The notes under the pieces were generated by a model, which was not told where the DNA came from, ran no database searches, and worked only from the letters and a program-made list of their open reading frames with translations. The translations under genes and the position numbers were made by a program. From a virus: 42,716 nt of DNA. This document shows, one piece after another, positions 16,428 to 22,683 of the stretch. The DNA lies in IMG/VR virus record IMGVR_UViG_3300030333_005352, positions 1 through 42,716 of that record; one strand, written 5' to 3'. The stretch's first letter is position 1; every line of letters begins with the position of its first letter.

Positions 16428-16856
16428 CTATTCAGTAATTTGAATACCAGTAGCGGCTGTATTGGGATCACTCATAGATGCTTGGAAAGAACAACTAACA
16501 CTTGTCATGTCCCCAATAGTTGTACCTGTATCCATACTTGTGACTATTCCGTTGAAGGTTATCTTCTTGTCAGTACCTAAATACAGCTCGAATTCAGCAT
16601 CTTCCCCATCTCCTGCAATTACCTCTTTATATAAATCTGATGTGTCCCCTGTAGCAGCTGTGTATAGAAAATCAATACTGCCTGTTGCTGTTATGAGGCC
16701 AGGAGTGTACCGACGTTGAGTTGCCCCCTGCGCTGTGCAATCTACGGTTTCACGTGTTGTAGAAATGGTCCAGCCCGTTGTACTAATAACACCTCCTGGA
16801 GTACCAGTCCCCTTCTTAAATCTTACGGACCCTTCCTCCCCTCGATAAAAAGCCAT
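16428..16856 (-). CDS. Tail-tube-fold protein, probable major tail protein
   Basis: A 142-residue beta-rich protein. Residues 28-66 include GWTISTTRETVDCTAQG, RRYTPGLITATGSID and a FLYT strand, the phage tail-tube pattern. The second half has DAEFELYLGTDKKITFNGIV and the DMTSVSCSFQASM strand common in these proteins. Unusually, the gene lies between large terminase and portal, not in the tail block, where the slot before the chaperone genes is empty. It shares the core pattern with the 1572-2057 and 499-1572 products. I take this one as the likely main tube because it is shortest and has only the barrel. That choice is an inference. Confidence 0.7.
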   Translation of the reverse strand: MAFYRGEEGSVRFKKGTGTPGGVISTTGWTISTTRETVDCTAQGATQRRYTPGLITATGSIDFLYTAATGDTSDLYKEVIAGDGEDAEFELYLGTDKKITFNGIVTSMDTGTTIGDMTSVSCSFQASMSDPNTAATGIQITE

Positions 16857-16910
16857 AACTAGCTCAGCTAAATCAATATGTTCTTAGTCTAGCCCCTCAT
16901 TAACTAAAAA

Positions 16911-18167
16911 CTAGTAAATTCTATGTGTTGTTTGACCAAGAGTTTCTGGCTTGGCCAAATTAAATTGCTGAAGACATAAGTAACCGAAAGCATCGAAAGC
17001 GTGATCTACACCTAAATTTTTATTGGGTAAACCTGTATTCGGAGCATAAGTAAGAGTGCGTAAGCTCTTAATTAACTCCTTACATCTGGGATGGATAAGT
17101 GTTCGCCTAACGCCCGAAGCATCTAAAAGCGCTGTGTTTACTGCTGTTATTTTGTCGCGGATTTTCCACGGAGCTTTGGGACTGGTCACGGTGAAACCAC
17201 TGCGGCGTAAAATTGTGTGGTCAGTTACTCCCACACCACTGGTTTTTCGGGCACCACCCGTGGGGTCGGGACATGCAATTATTCGACGGTCTACCCCATA
17301 TCTGCGGGTTACCTCTTCGGCAAAATCCCAGGTCGTTGCTCCTCCCGTAAGCATGACTTCATCGAAAACGTACAAAGTGTCGTCCTCTTTCACGGCGCAT
17401 ATCCCTGACATGGGATCAACGTTGAAATCTACCCCCAGTAAAAGAGGCATGATGGAAATATCTTTTGCAGTGCTCGAAATGTTTGCGTCGCCAAAAGATA
17501 CAGCAACTAAACCGCTTAAATTTTCAAAGCTGGCTTCGAATTCTTGACGGAAAGTTCGAGAGTCAAGTTGAGCTCTAGCTGCTTCGACTTCTTCTGCTGG
17601 GACGTTGCCCCCGTCGATTGTTGTGTAACTCCAGCGTTGCCACTCACCAGTTTCATCTTCGGGGACGTAACACCACAAGTCGTAAAACCAACTCGCAGTT
17701 CCGTCTGGTGTCGAAATGAATAAAGCCCATCCCTGTTTATCAGCCAAGGCAGGTCGGATTACCTCGAACCAGACATCAGATCCCATGAATGCGGCTTCGT
17801 CAAGAACGACTCCGGCAAGACTTCGGCCACGTAGGGCCATCGCATTTTCGGTTCCCTTTAGCTCAATCATGGAACCATTAACCAATTCAACCTTCAGGTC
17901 GGTCTCGTTTTTACTCTTTACCCAGGCAAGAGGAATTAGTTGCTTGAGTGTTTTCCAGGCAATGTCCTTTGCCATCCGATACGTTGGAGCACAGTAGAAA
18001 AAGGTCTCACCAGGTCGGTTTATTGCTCCACGTAATAATTCCACGCACGAGAGATAGCTTTTCCCGAAGCGGCGCCCTGCAACCAGGACTCTGAAACGCT
18101 TGTCATTTTTGAATACCTCCCCCTGTGCCCACCGAAGACTTAGGGGCTCTGCTGTTTTTACGGCCAT
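16911..18167 (-). CDS. terL: Terminase large subunit
   Basis: A 418-residue packaging ATPase/nuclease. Walker A is VAGRRFGKS (29-37). Walker B is VVLDEAAF with acidic pair D123-E124. The coupling motif ISTP is at 151-154. The nuclease half shows GVDFN (D247), ACPDPTG (D301) and VDHAFDAF (D389, D392), the metal-binding acids of RNase H-fold terminases. It cuts and pumps DNA into the head with the portal. The gene starts 344 bases downstream of the 18512-18763 gene, beyond a strong terminator, so it may have its own promoter. Length is at the compact end for the family. Confidence 0.95.
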   Translation of the reverse strand: MAVKTAEPLSLRWAQGEVFKNDKRFRVLVAGRRFGKSYLSCVELLRGAINRPGETFFYCAPTYRMAKDIAWKTLKQLIPLAWVKSKNETDLKVELVNGSMIELKGTENAMALRGRSLAGVVLDEAAFMGSDVWFEVIRPALADKQGWALFISTPDGTASWFYDLWCYVPEDETGEWQRWSYTTIDGGNVPAEEVEAARAQLDSRTFRQEFEASFENLSGLVAVSFGDANISSTAKDISIMPLLLGVDFNVDPMSGICAVKEDDTLYVFDEVMLTGGATTWDFAEEVTRRYGVDRRIIACPDPTGGARKTSGVGVTDHTILRRSGFTVTSPKAPWKIRDKITAVNTALLDASGVRRTLIHPRCKELIKSLRTLTYAPNTGLPNKNLGVDHAFDAFGYLCLQQFNLAKPETLGQTTHRIY

Positions 18168-18202
18168 GTGTAGCAGAATAACCTTAACTGCAACCCTCCC
18201 CC

Positions 18203-18379
18203 ATGCTTGACTTTATTGGAAGCTTCTTTGTTTACAGGTCGCCCCAGCCAATGGATGGTTACCGCAGGTTTTTGATGGACCTTCCTTCGAGGAAGTTAAA
18301 AGCTCTAGCAGGTACACAGACCCATTATTCCAAGGCCAAGCTCGTAGAGATGATTATTAACTCAACCCCTCCCCCTTAG
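18203..18379 (+). CDS. Possible small plus-strand gene upstream of terminase
   Basis: An ATG frame of 58 codons on the strand opposite to all its neighbours, too short for most gene calls. The middle (residues about 30-50, SRKLKALAGTQTHYSKAKL followed by VEMI) reads like a real helical DNA-binding or SAP-like unit and resembles small proteins of cyanobacteria and their phages. There is no clear ribosome site (ccctccccc precedes the ATG), which is the main argument against it. It would be the only coding content of the 344-base gap before terminase. Confidence 0.4.
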   Translation: MLDFIGSFFVYRSPQPMDGYRRFLMDLPSRKLKALAGTQTHYSKAKLVEMIINSTPPP

Positions 18380-18479
18380 TGTGCTAGAATAGAAAAGTTC
18401 ACAGATTTATCAGTAGGTTCAGGGAGTTAAGTGATACCTTCCCGCAATCTCCAACCCTCCCCCCAGAAAAATAGGCAAT

Positions 18480-18503
18480 AAAAAACCCCCGCTTGCGCGG
18501 GGG
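18480..18503 (-). terminator. Strong rho-independent terminator after the 83-aa gene
   Basis: Read leftward, a perfect 7-base stem (CCCCCGC / GCGGGGG) with a 4-base loop is followed by six T. It begins 9 bases after the stop of the 18512-18763 gene. It separates that gene from terminase. Confidence 0.9.
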
Positions 18504-18511
18504 CGTTTTCC

Positions 18512-18763
18512 TCAGACCCAGTGAGGCAGTTCGACGCGCTTGCATTGGGAGGCAACCCAGTTGGCAGCCTTCCCGCAGTCCTCAACGAATAGATTGAATT
18601 CAACCTGGTGCGTTTCGGTCCTGCGCTTCACGTCCTGCGCGTAGTCACGCATGGTCAATTCTGTGCGGCCCTTCTCGAGCTGCTCTTTGAGCAGGAGGTT
18701 CTCGGCTAGGAGTTCCTCATAGGCTGCCAGGATTTCGGCCTTGCGGTTCTTTGCGGTGATCAT
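18512..18763 (-). CDS. Hypothetical 83-aa helical protein
   Basis: An 83-residue, mostly helical protein. Residues 1-40 (NRKAEILAAYEELLAENLLLKEQLEKGR) have leucine spacing of a short coiled coil, and the rest ends in WVASQCKRVELPHWV. It resembles small proteins common in marine cyanophages, but I know no function. The gene is richer in G and C than its neighbours and has its own terminator. A -10-like TATACT lies upstream. It may therefore be a separate, well-expressed transcription unit in front of the origin-like region. Confidence 0.7.
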   Translation of the reverse strand: MITAKNRKAEILAAYEELLAENLLLKEQLEKGRTELTMRDYAQDVKRRTETHQVEFNLFVEDCGKAANWVASQCKRVELPHWV

Positions 18764-18821
18764 TGTCTAGGTGCGGTGCAGGCATGGGTGACCTGCGTAC
18801 CTATAGTATAGCACAGTAGAG

Positions 18822-18973
18822 TAGTACATGCGTACTATGTTACCAATATCTTAACATACTGTAACAATTGTGTCAGGAAACCAAAACATAAGTATAGGTA
18901 CAAATACCTACTTTGAGTATTAGTACTCAATACGTTTGTACTATGATACTAGTGTACTATAGTACATATGTAC
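18822..18973. promoter_or_regulatory. Cluster of inverted repeats with 4-base spacers
   Basis: Five inverted repeats occur in 152 bases, each with a 4-base centre: TAGTAC-ATGC-GTACTA (18822-18837), TAGGTA-CAAA-TACCTA (18895-18910), TTGAGTA-TTAG-TACTCAA (18913-18930), TGTAC-TATA-GTACA (18953-18966) and GTAC-ATAT-GTAC (18962-18973, overlapping the previous). All but the second and third contain GTAC arms. This looks like a set of binding sites for a dimeric protein or an origin/packaging region. Confidence 0.75.
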
Positions 18974-18983
18974 ATACCAATAG

Positions 18984-19021
18984 TTTTCCACAATTTCCAC
19001 ATTTCCACAATTTTTTCCACA
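18984..19021 (+). other. Cluster of four DnaA-like boxes, candidate replication origin
   Basis: Four copies of (T/A)TTTCCACA lie in 38 bases: TTTTCCACA at 18984 and 19013, ATTTCCACA at 18993 and 19001. TTTTCCACA is the form of the DnaA box known from cyanobacteria. A weaker TTATCCAAA follows at 19044. The 80 bases around are AT-rich and contain no gene. The whole non-coding stretch runs from 18764 to 19100. Confidence 0.65.
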
Positions 19022-19100
19022 AGAAAATTTGTTTATTCAAAACTTATCCAAAAAACAATCCAGTCAGGATATGACTTATTACGGGGCTATCACGGGATTT

Positions 19101-19550
19101 TTAAGAGTCTTTGCTCTCAATCTGTATCTGAAGATTCGGAGCACTAACAGCAATTTGTTCAGGCGCAGCCTCACCAATAACCCGTCCCAGGGAATCTAAA
19201 ACTTGAGCAGCTGTCTGTAGTTGTCCCTTCTTTAAAGCCTGATGAAAGAGTTTGGAACGCATTTGTTGCAGTCGTGAAAGCATATTTTCGCGATCGCGGG
19301 CCCAATCTTCCTCATTCCAAGCGTTAATGACTTTCCAGTCACGCCAAGCGGTACTTATAGACACACTTTCACGAGCTGCGTGTTCGTAAACTAATTGGCG
19401 TGCGGTCAATCCCTCCAACTGGTGACGATATAAGCGACGTTGTCTAGCCTCAATGACCATATCTGCCCGCTTATCACCCCGGGGTCTTGCATTAGGTTTG
19501 CTTATAGAAGGCTGACTAGTTTGACCTAGTTGAATGGCTGAATCAGTCAC
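19101..19550 (-). CDS. terS: Terminase small subunit (probable)
   Basis: A 149-residue protein. After a disordered start there is a helix-turn-helix-like part (QRRLYRHQLEGLTARQLVYE and SVSISTAWRDWKVI), then a helical oligomerisation-type segment (RDRENMLSRLQQMRSKLFHQALKKG) and a loose C-terminal tail. This is the small-terminase plan: DNA binding, ring-forming coiled coil, then a tail that touches the large subunit. It is the first gene of the late block and lies upstream of the large terminase, separated by the origin-like region and an 83-aa gene. It probably recognises the packaging start site, which may lie nearby. Alternative: a transcription regulator. Confidence 0.65.
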   Translation of the reverse strand: MTDSAIQLGQTSQPSISKPNARPRGDKRADMVIEARQRRLYRHQLEGLTARQLVYEHAARESVSISTAWRDWKVINAWNEEDWARDRENMLSRLQQMRSKLFHQALKKGQLQTAAQVLDSLGRVIGEAAPEQIAVSAPNLQIQIESKDS

Positions 19551-19592
19551 GGACTAATTGATCACGGATCTTGCATAACATAATAAAAGAAA

Positions 19593-19610
19593 AAGGGGCT
19601 TATGCCCCTT
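19593..19610 (-). terminator. Terminator whose loop contains the stop codon of the upstream gene
   Basis: Read leftward, AAGGGGC-ATAA-GCCCCTT is followed by a T-rich run. The loop TAA is the stop codon of the 19600-19839 gene, so the last codons form half of the stem. Confidence 0.85.
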
Positions 19611-19839
19611 CTTTAGATCTTCCGTGTCTTTTTATCGACTCGTAAGAATTAACAGTGATTTGAACTGAATAACAACGCTTAGCCTTTTCTCGAAGGTGAG
19701 AGGGTACAGCGTTAAATCCTAGATACCCTTCGGGATAAACAGCAAGTAATGCGCCTGTATCTGAATCTAATTCAGCCCAGAGGCGTCTCGGGTTCCCGTA
19801 AGTGTCATTTCTGGAATTGAACTTAATAAGAGTGCTCAT
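19600..19839 (-). CDS. Conserved hypothetical 79-aa protein of marine phage type
   Basis: A 79-residue protein with NSRNDTYGNPRRLWAELDS and ITVNSYESIKRHGRS. This series is familiar from many small genes in marine phages and I know no function. Its start overlaps the stop of the 19836-19979 gene (ATGA). It ends in its own terminator hairpin. The two genes form a short unit transcribed leftward from a promoter near 20,000. Confidence 0.7.
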   Translation of the reverse strand: MSTLIKFNSRNDTYGNPRRLWAELDSDTGALLAVYPEGYLGFNAVPSHLREKAKRCYSVQITVNSYESIKRHGRSKEGA

Positions 19840-19979
19840 CTGTCAAACCTCTCAGATTTTTTGAACTGATAGGTCTTGCATTCTGAAACTCTCTTAATAC
19901 GCTCGAGCTCTTCGAGAATTGCTTGAACTTGTTCAGGGGACTTGTCACGAAAGAGTGCAAAGTCAGCGAGTTTTCTCAT
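19836..19979 (-). CDS. Small 47-aa gene coupled to the 79-aa gene
   Basis: An ATG frame of 48 codons (MRKLADFALFRDKSPEQVQ...), helical and acidic/basic mixed. Its TGA overlaps the next ATG (ATGA). The leader contains AGGAGTAGTTT and CACCACCA before the ATG, matching leader elements of other early genes. Function unknown. Confidence 0.65.
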   Translation of the reverse strand: MRKLADFALFRDKSPEQVQAILEELERIKRVSECKTYQFKKSERFDR

Positions 19980-20055
19980 TGGTGGTGAGATTAAAAACTA
20001 CTCCTGTATTGTAGTACATAATAAACCTTATAAAGTACTACATTGTAATAATACT

Positions 20056-20370
20056 TTATATAGGTAGTTTAGCCCAGCCCGGAAAGGCTTTGTCTTTTAA
20101 AAACCATTTGAATTGTTTTTGGTAGATAGAGGGATGCCCAAAACAATTTAAAATCGCATTTAATCGACTTTTCGTCGTGGCTGTCTGCCAACCAGCATCT
20201 TTGATATGTAAAATTCCATGATTGGGCCAAATCTGAGCAATTAAATTTCCGTGAAGCCTTACGCAAATATCAAGGCTTTCAGAGCCAGAAACAGAAACGC
20301 TCGTGTTTCCACTCTGCCAATTTTTGTGAGCTTGAATCGCTCCAAGCATTTCTAGTTCAATTTTTCGCAT
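20056..20370 (-). CDS. Conserved hypothetical 104-aa protein of the cyanophage/pelagiphage type
   Basis: A 104-residue protein with the pattern MRKIELEMLGAI...NWQSGNTSV at the start, RLHGNLIAQIW in the middle, DAGWQTATTKSRLNAIL and a final FKWFL stretch. This arrangement is widespread in marine phages and occurs in many cyanophages, without a proven function. It follows a conserved leader containing TATAGT and AGTCCTTTA. It lies alone between short genes on the same strand, probably an early transcript. The start is fixed by the leader and the CACCC element directly before the ATG. Confidence 0.75.
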   Translation of the reverse strand: MRKIELEMLGAIQAHKNWQSGNTSVSVSGSESLDICVRLHGNLIAQIWPNHGILHIKDAGWQTATTKSRLNAILNCFGHPSIYQKQFKWFLKDKAFPGWAKLPI

Positions 20371-20410
20371 GGGTGACGAAAGTAAAGGACTTTGTTACTA
20401 TAGCACAATA

Positions 20411-20554
20411 TCAAAACTTGATCATTTTCTTTATTAGAGAATCACTCAAGCGCTCCAGCCTTTCGCCGTACTTCGTGCCTTCATGTTCTCGGCGTGTTCG
20501 ATTAAGAGCAACCAAAAGGAAAAAAGCCTCTTGCTCATTTAAAGGCAAATTCAT
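20411..20554 (-). CDS. Small 47-aa gene coupled to the 157-aa gene
   Basis: An ATG frame of 48 codons (MNLPLNEQEAFFLLVALNR...) with a helical, basic second half. Its ATG overlaps the TGA of the upstream gene (ATGA) and GGAGGG stands 6 bases before it. Translation coupling makes it likely to be real. Function unknown. Confidence 0.7.
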   Translation of the reverse strand: MNLPLNEQEAFFLLVALNRTRREHEGTKYGERLERLSDSLIKKMIKF

Positions 20555-21024
20555 TTGTTTCCCTCCTGTTCTTTGTCCCATGCTTCACGTGCTGTTTGTC
20601 TTAAAGCGATCAACTCATTCACAATATTCGAAGATGTCAATTGCTTTTCGTCCCAGTCCTTCTTTAGTTTGACAACCTCGAGGCACTTTTCAATGGCTTG
20701 GTTATGCAAATTATCTGCATTGGCCTGGTGGACAGCTCGCCAACACTCCAAATAATCACCAGTAACCTTTCTGTAATCGCTATCTGATGAGTCATCCTCA
20801 GCGCCCCAGACAGCTTCAGTTTCGTAAACCTTTTCCCTCAAAGCGTCTACGCCCACCATTAAATTTTTAATTGCATAGGTTGCGCCTTTGCATTTCCTTT
20901 TGGCATCCTCTTCAGCAGAGTCTGCTTCATCACGACGTTGCCGCAGCTCTTCAACGCCAGGCCATTGGTCGATCCAGTCATGAACATTGTCAGGTTTAGA
21001 TTCCTGTTTTTTGGGTCTTGCCAT
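20551..21024 (-). CDS. Hypothetical 157-aa helical protein
   Basis: A 157-residue, highly charged helical protein. The start is basic (MARPKKQESK), then WIDQWPGVEELRQRRDEADS, and the rest is coiled-coil-like with many Glu, Lys and Asp. No enzyme motif is seen. It is transcribed leftward from a TTGACA-type promoter (21053-21083) with the AGTCCTTTA/CACCC leader, and is coupled to the following 47-aa gene. It may be an early host-interaction or DNA-binding protein; that is a guess from position and charge. Confidence 0.65.
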   Translation of the reverse strand: MARPKKQESKPDNVHDWIDQWPGVEELRQRRDEADSAEEDAKRKCKGATYAIKNLMVGVDALREKVYETEAVWGAEDDSSDSDYRKVTGDYLECWRAVHQANADNLHNQAIEKCLEVVKLKKDWDEKQLTSSNIVNELIALRQTAREAWDKEQEGNK

Positions 21025-21052
21025 AGTTTTGGGTGAACTAAAGGACTCCTAT

Positions 21053-21083
21053 AATATAGCACACTATAAGGATAGAATGTCAA
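21053..21083 (-). promoter_or_regulatory. Candidate sigma-70 promoter of the 157-aa gene
   Basis: Read leftward, TTGACA (21083-21078) is followed 17 bases on by GCTATA or 19 bases on by TATATT. The leader AGTCCTTTA and CACCC then lead to the ATG at 21024. Confidence 0.6.
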
Positions 21084-21085
21084 CC

Positions 21086-21181
21086 CTGAGAATCCCAAAA
21101 CTCTGAGAAATTTTTTGTAATACTTTGAAAATCGTTCCAGTGCAGGGGATCTGCTTTTTGAAGACCTGAGAAAACTGAGAA
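21086..21181. repeat. Four copies of CTGAGAA in the divergent control region
   Basis: CTGAGAA occurs at 21086, 21103, 21166 and 21175 in the same direction, inside the 215-base gap between divergent genes. The rest of the gap holds the two promoters and no gene that I can support. Confidence 0.6.
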
Positions 21182-21239
21182 TTTCTCGCATACTGTATTA
21201 CATATGTTATTGTAATAGAGTAGTTTACCCACCACCAAC

Positions 21240-21527
21240 ATGGGAAAAGACGAAGCTCAAGCAGCTATTCAAGACCTAGCAAAAGATGGTCACTCTAGAA
21301 AATTCATCAAGGATTACCTGGAAACTGAAAACGTCCCAGGCTCTACTGCTTATAGATGGATTAATGAAATTATCCCCACAACAAACGATCAAAAAAGAAT
21401 AGGGGATATTGCCATAAATACCCTTACAGATTTACTAGATCGTGCAATTGCTGTTGAAGATCTTGAATCTCAAGAAAGAATTGCCATGCTGTTGGTTAAT
21501 GCAGCTACAAAACTAAAGAGGGTTTGA
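21240..21527 (+). CDS. Small helix-turn-helix protein, possible regulator
   Basis: A 95-residue protein. The segment residues 10-45 (DLAKDGHSRKFIKDYLETEN then PGSTAYRWINEI) has the helix, turn, recognition-helix form of a DNA-binding protein, with STAYRW as the likely recognition helix start. The second half is a leucine-rich oligomerisation-type helix pair. It is transcribed rightward from the divergent control region, which holds CTGAGAA repeats and near-palindromes that it might bind. It could be a phage transcription regulator or a second small-terminase-like protein. Confidence 0.6.
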   Translation: MGKDEAQAAIQDLAKDGHSRKFIKDYLETENVPGSTAYRWINEIIPTTNDQKRIGDIAINTLTDLLDRAIAVEDLESQERIAMLLVNAATKLKRV

Positions 21528-21529
21528 TT

Positions 21530-21844
21530 ATGAGTACCGCACCAGAAAACATTCAGGAAGAACCAAGAAGGTTGGCTTTTGATAAACCCCGCTTGGTGAC
21601 ACTCTGCCTCGTTGATCAAAACGTCCCAGGGTATAAAACTTTCCACTGTCAAACCATTGCCATGAGTTTGTTTGAAGCAATGGGAAATGCTCGTTCTAGA
21701 TATGGAAGAGATATCAGAATGAACTCTTGGGGTTCTCGTTCACTCCCTGGTAATGATGGTTGTCAAATATTCGGAGGTGGTGAGATCGTCCCGGGTAGAT
21801 GGGATAGACACCACAAAAAAGCTTTGTCAGCAATTAACCCCTAA
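21530..21844 (+). CDS. Hypothetical 104-aa protein downstream of the HTH gene
   Basis: A 104-residue protein (MSTAPENIQEEPRRL...) with a hydrophobic centre (LVTLCLVDQNVPGYKTFHCQT) and a Gly/Arg-rich end (SRSLPGNDGCQIFGGGE). I prefer the ATG at 21530 because GAGGG lies 7 bases before it; a TTG at 21524 is too close to that site. It directly follows the HTH gene in the same unit. Its end overlaps the convergent nuclease gene by 18 bases. No family recognised. Confidence 0.6.
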   Translation: MSTAPENIQEEPRRLAFDKPRLVTLCLVDQNVPGYKTFHCQTIAMSLFEAMGNARSRYGRDIRMNSWGSRSLPGNDGCQIFGGGEIVPGRWDRHHKKALSAINP

Positions 21845-22654
21845 AGACGTTTGCGCCATATAACAATCTAAACGTTCCAGGAATCTGACTTCAGCACCTC
21901 TTACCTCGAGCTCTGTTAGTTCCCTTACTTGGGGGGCTCCACTTCTGCGAGCAACTACAACCGCCCCACCCTTTACCTTTATACCTGTTAGTCGGGTGAG
22001 CCCCACAGAATACGCTCCAATTTGGTCGATGTACGATTGCAGCAATTCTTCTGACCTTGCGTTGGCGCTTGTTTTCCAGTCAACGATGAACGGACCCACA
22101 CCATTAACATCCAATAAAGCGTCAGCCGTTCCAGCAAATCCATCTGCGTAGATTGAGAATTCAATGGCGTGTATCGCACTTACTCGCTCCAGGATCCAAG
22201 ACCTAATCCCTCGTGCATAACCCGACGCTGACCAGCTGACACGCGGTGCACTTTGGGCTGCTTTCTCCAGGGCCCACGCTGTAACTTTTGATGGGCAGCG
22301 CTCCAGTCCATCGTTACCCGTTCTCCAAATTCCTTTTCTATTCGCCGAGTTTCTCGCCAGTTTTGCAGCCGTTTTAAGTAAATATTCAGCGTGGGAATGG
22401 GTGAGGTGCCCTCGCTGACAGGCAATATCACGCTCCAGGCCAGAACTGGGTCTAGTAAGCCATCTTTCAAGTGCATCTTTTTGCCATTCAGGTGCAGTCT
22501 CCTTAAGGATATGGGTAACTGAATGATAAATGTTGCCTACTTCATCCTTATAAATCCTATGAGGAAAAATAGTCTGGGAATCATCACGCTCCAGTTTCCA
22601 TTTTCTTAGTCCTGCCAGTGCGTTCTGGGTATTAAACGTTCCATTAGTAGGCAT
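21827..22654 (-). CDS. PD-(D/E)XK nuclease (RecB/Cas4-type exonuclease)
   Basis: A 275-residue protein. It has RGHLTHSHAEYL (81-92), as in RecB-like nucleases where a histidine helps bind metal, and Glu165 in AIEFSIY. GTADALL follows with Asp178, then VDWKTS with Asp192 and Lys194, and QSYIDQIGAY (206-215). These are the core PD-(D/E)XK motifs in the usual order. Such phage enzymes degrade or process DNA ends during recombination and replication. It is transcribed leftward beside the SSB gene, so a joint role in recombination-dependent replication is reasonable. A four-cysteine iron-sulphur cluster is not evident. Confidence 0.85.
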   Translation of the reverse strand: MPTNGTFNTQNALAGLRKWKLERDDSQTIFPHRIYKDEVGNIYHSVTHILKETAPEWQKDALERWLTRPSSGLERDIACQRGHLTHSHAEYLLKTAAKLARNSANRKGIWRTGNDGLERCPSKVTAWALEKAAQSAPRVSWSASGYARGIRSWILERVSAIHAIEFSIYADGFAGTADALLDVNGVGPFIVDWKTSANARSEELLQSYIDQIGAYSVGLTRLTGIKVKGGAVVVARRSGAPQVRELTELEVRGAEVRFLERLDCYMAQTSLGVNC

Positions 22655-22683
22655 TTAGACATAGCTTCCCACTATGAATATAC

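Noticed and set aside
17056-17547. 163-codon plus-strand frame antisense to large terminase
   Set aside because: It lies fully within terL over conserved motifs, so the open frame is a by-product of codon use.
18783-18785. ATG with CACCC leader upstream of the 83-aa gene
   Set aside because: It opens a frame of about 21 codons only, out of frame with the 83-aa protein; kept only as part of the leader observation.
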